NCBI RefSeq assembly: GCF_014650875.1
Contig: NZ_BMVU01000065.1
Location: 1 to 32,751, forward strand
Direction: 5' to 3'
DNA from: Streptomyces minutiscleroticus
GTDB lineage: Bacteria; Actinomycetota; Actinomycetes; Streptomycetales; Streptomycetaceae
DNA: 32,751 nucleotides
The notes under the pieces are model-generated. The model was given only the letters and a program-made list of their open reading frames with translations. It was not told where the DNA came from and ran no database searches. The translations under genes and the position numbers were made by a program. Shown here one piece after another: positions 31,740 to 32,751 of the stretch (its first letter is position 1; each line of letters begins with the position of its first letter).

Positions 31740-31860
31740 CCGACACGGTGACTCGGCGAGCAGGACGTGTTTGCGGAGGAGCCCGCCTCCTGCGCGACCG
31801 AGCATTCCGGCGGCCGAGCATCTTGATCCGGTCGACGTGGTCCTCCACGACACCGGAGCT
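31740..31860 (-). pseudogene. ISL3-type transposase C-terminal remnant, frameshifted
   Basis: On the minus strand SSGVVEDHVDRIKMLGRR is followed, after a one-base shift, by MLGRAGGGLLRKHVLLAE. Together they match the conserved end of ISL3-family transposases (V-E-G-x-V-N-R-I-K-M-L-K-R-Q-M-x-G-R-A, then LLRxRVLL). Only this end survives; the upstream part is replaced by the truncated gene at 31884. It marks an old insertion and deletion between the SUKH-like gene and its right neighbour. Confidence 0.6.
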
Positions 31861-31883
31861 CCGCGGCCGCCCTGCGGACGCCC

Positions 31884-32639
31884 GTGGACGGGCTTCCGCC
31901 CTGGGTGACTCTCGAGGTGTTGCAGGGCGGCTTCGCCACCGGGACCGCCGGCGCAGGTGGTCCGCTCCAGGCGTACGAGACCGAGGCTGCGCGGAGTTTC
32001 GGGGTGCCCGCTGAGCGGCGCGCGCTCTTCGCGCACTGCCTCACCGAGCCCGGACTCGCCTGGCTGTGGGCCCGGCTGGACAGCGGCCACTACGAGATCG
32101 GCGTGCCCGAGGAGGTCGCGCTGCTCACCGTGGCCTGGCTGGTCCGGCACGGGGAGACCGACGCGGCGCTCGGCCTCGTCGCCGACCTGGAGCCGTTCGC
32201 CGGTCGGCTGCGCTTCCTGCCCCGCCCGACCGGCGAGCCCGCGCCGGACGCCACCGCGACCGTCCACCGCTACACCGTCTCCGAGACCGTCGGCACCTTG
32301 ACACGACGACGGCCCGACACGGCCGTCGAGACGCAGCGCGGGGCACTCGCCGTATGGCAGCCGTTCGGCGACGAGCTGCTCGTCCACTGGCTGCGGACGG
32401 CGCGGGACGGACGGGTCCTGGAACGCGTTCCGGATGCCGACTGGCTGGCGGACGGCGAGGCCCTGCTCGGCCGCTACCGGCTGCTCGCCGCGGAACACAC
32501 CCGGGGCTCGTCAGTACGCTCGCCTCGGAGGCGTCCGCCGCTGAACCGTCGTCGTCCGGCGGAGCGGGTCGCCTGGACGGGGCCGTTCGAGGGCGGGGTC
32601 CTCGTCCAGGGCACGTGGCTGCTCAGGGGCGACGGGTGA
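31884..32639 (+). CDS. truncated conserved hypothetical protein
   Basis: A 251-residue frame starting at a GTG (MDGLPPWVTLEVLQGGFATG). Residues 1-200 are well-formed coding sequence (LTEPGLAWLWARLDSGHYEI, LTVAWLVRHGETDAALGLVA, FAGRLRFLPRP). From memory they resemble the N-terminal part of a much larger conserved Streptomyces protein of unknown function. After LLAAEHT the sequence becomes Arg/Pro-rich and stops soon after, so most of the protein is missing. The upstream side abuts an ISL3 scar and lacks a ribosome-binding site. Probably a pseudogene left by insertion/deletion; function unknown. Confidence 0.6.
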   Translation: MDGLPPWVTLEVLQGGFATGTAGAGGPLQAYETEAARSFGVPAERRALFAHCLTEPGLAWLWARLDSGHYEIGVPEEVALLTVAWLVRHGETDAALGLVADLEPFAGRLRFLPRPTGEPAPDATATVHRYTVSETVGTLTRRRPDTAVETQRGALAVWQPFGDELLVHWLRTARDGRVLERVPDADWLADGEALLGRYRLLAAEHTRGSSVRSPRRRPPLNRRRPAERVAWTGPFEGGVLVQGTWLLRGDG

Positions 32640-32670
32640 GGAAGCCGTCGATGGCGGGCCGGGAAGGGTG

Positions 32671-32751
32671 TCAGCCTTGGCGGCCGGGAAGCATGGCCAG
32701 GGCCTGGGAGCGCTGTGCGACGAGGTCGTCGTAGGTGCCGTCGCGCTCGGC
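32671..32751 (-). CDS. C-terminal end of a gene running off the window
   Basis: The last 26 codons and stop of a minus-strand gene, reading AERDGTYDDLVAQRSQALAM and ending LPGRQG. Third positions are almost all G or C and the frame is open to the edge, as expected for a real Streptomyces gene. Too short to assign a function. Confidence 0.5.
   Translation of the reverse strand, partial: AERDGTYDDLVAQRSQALAMLPGRQG

Noticed and set aside
1..32751. Search for CRISPR arrays, tRNA and rRNA genes
   Set aside because: No regularly spaced direct repeats and no tRNA- or rRNA-like sequence were noticed by eye.

Overview
The window looks like a Streptomyces (or very close actinobacterial) chromosome. 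GC is very high with strongly GC-biased third codon positions, GTG starts are common, and the gene types are typical: valine dehydrogenase with a divergent Lrp regulator, SpoIIE/STAS/anti-sigma partner-switch proteins, and an ABC sugar importer with no ATPase of its own. No rRNA, tRNA or CRISPR array was seen.

1-11.9 kb: a complete alpha-mannan/alpha-mannoside utilisation locus in two divergent operons. The left arm (minus) carries a class I mannose-6-phosphate isomerase, a ROK sugar kinase and a LacI regulator. The right arm (plus) carries a Tat-lipoprotein sugar-binding protein, two CUT1 permeases, a secreted GH76 alpha-1,6-mannanase and a cytoplasmic GH38 alpha-mannosidase. The 293-bp divergent region holds a perfect GTTAACGTTAAC palindrome and a second degenerate copy, the probable LacI operators. 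Inferred flow: mannan is cut outside by GH76, oligomers are imported, GH38 releases mannose, the ROK kinase phosphorylates it, and the isomerase delivers fructose-6-phosphate. Strong hairpins close both ends.

11.9-24.4 kb: ordinary regulatory and housekeeping genes. They are a frameshifted ABA4-like membrane protein, valine dehydrogenase with a divergent Lrp, a GAF-SpoIIE phosphatase, an alpha/beta-hydrolase-fold protein lacking its nucleophile serine, an anti-sigma kinase coupled to a frameshifted MEDS-STAS antagonist, an AfsR-like STAND ATPase ending before any DNA-binding domain, an AraC regulator and a metallo-beta-lactamase-fold hydrolase. An ISKra4-type transposase scar lies between the ATPase and AraC.

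24.5-32.75 kb: an accessory region. It holds a frameshifted SMI1/KNR4 protein, a SUKH-like protein, a GNAT acetyltransferase, an intact TnpB-only IS200/IS605 element, scars of IS5- and ISL3-type transposases, a truncated conserved hypothetical gene, and long stretches without genes. Its most unusual content is a pair of paralogous 61- and 59-residue peptide genes about 3.8 kb apart. They have near-identical C-terminal halves, a double-glycine motif, a 16-residue cationic proline-rich tail and a shared upstream box. They look like RiPP or secreted signal-peptide precursors, but no maturation enzyme is recognisable in the window.

Three otherwise well-conserved genes (ABA4-like, MEDS-STAS, SMI1/KNR4) each carry a single-base frameshift in or beside a short G/C run. 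This may reflect consensus errors in the assembly as easily as real gene decay. All family assignments come from reading translated sequence and motifs; no database search was run.
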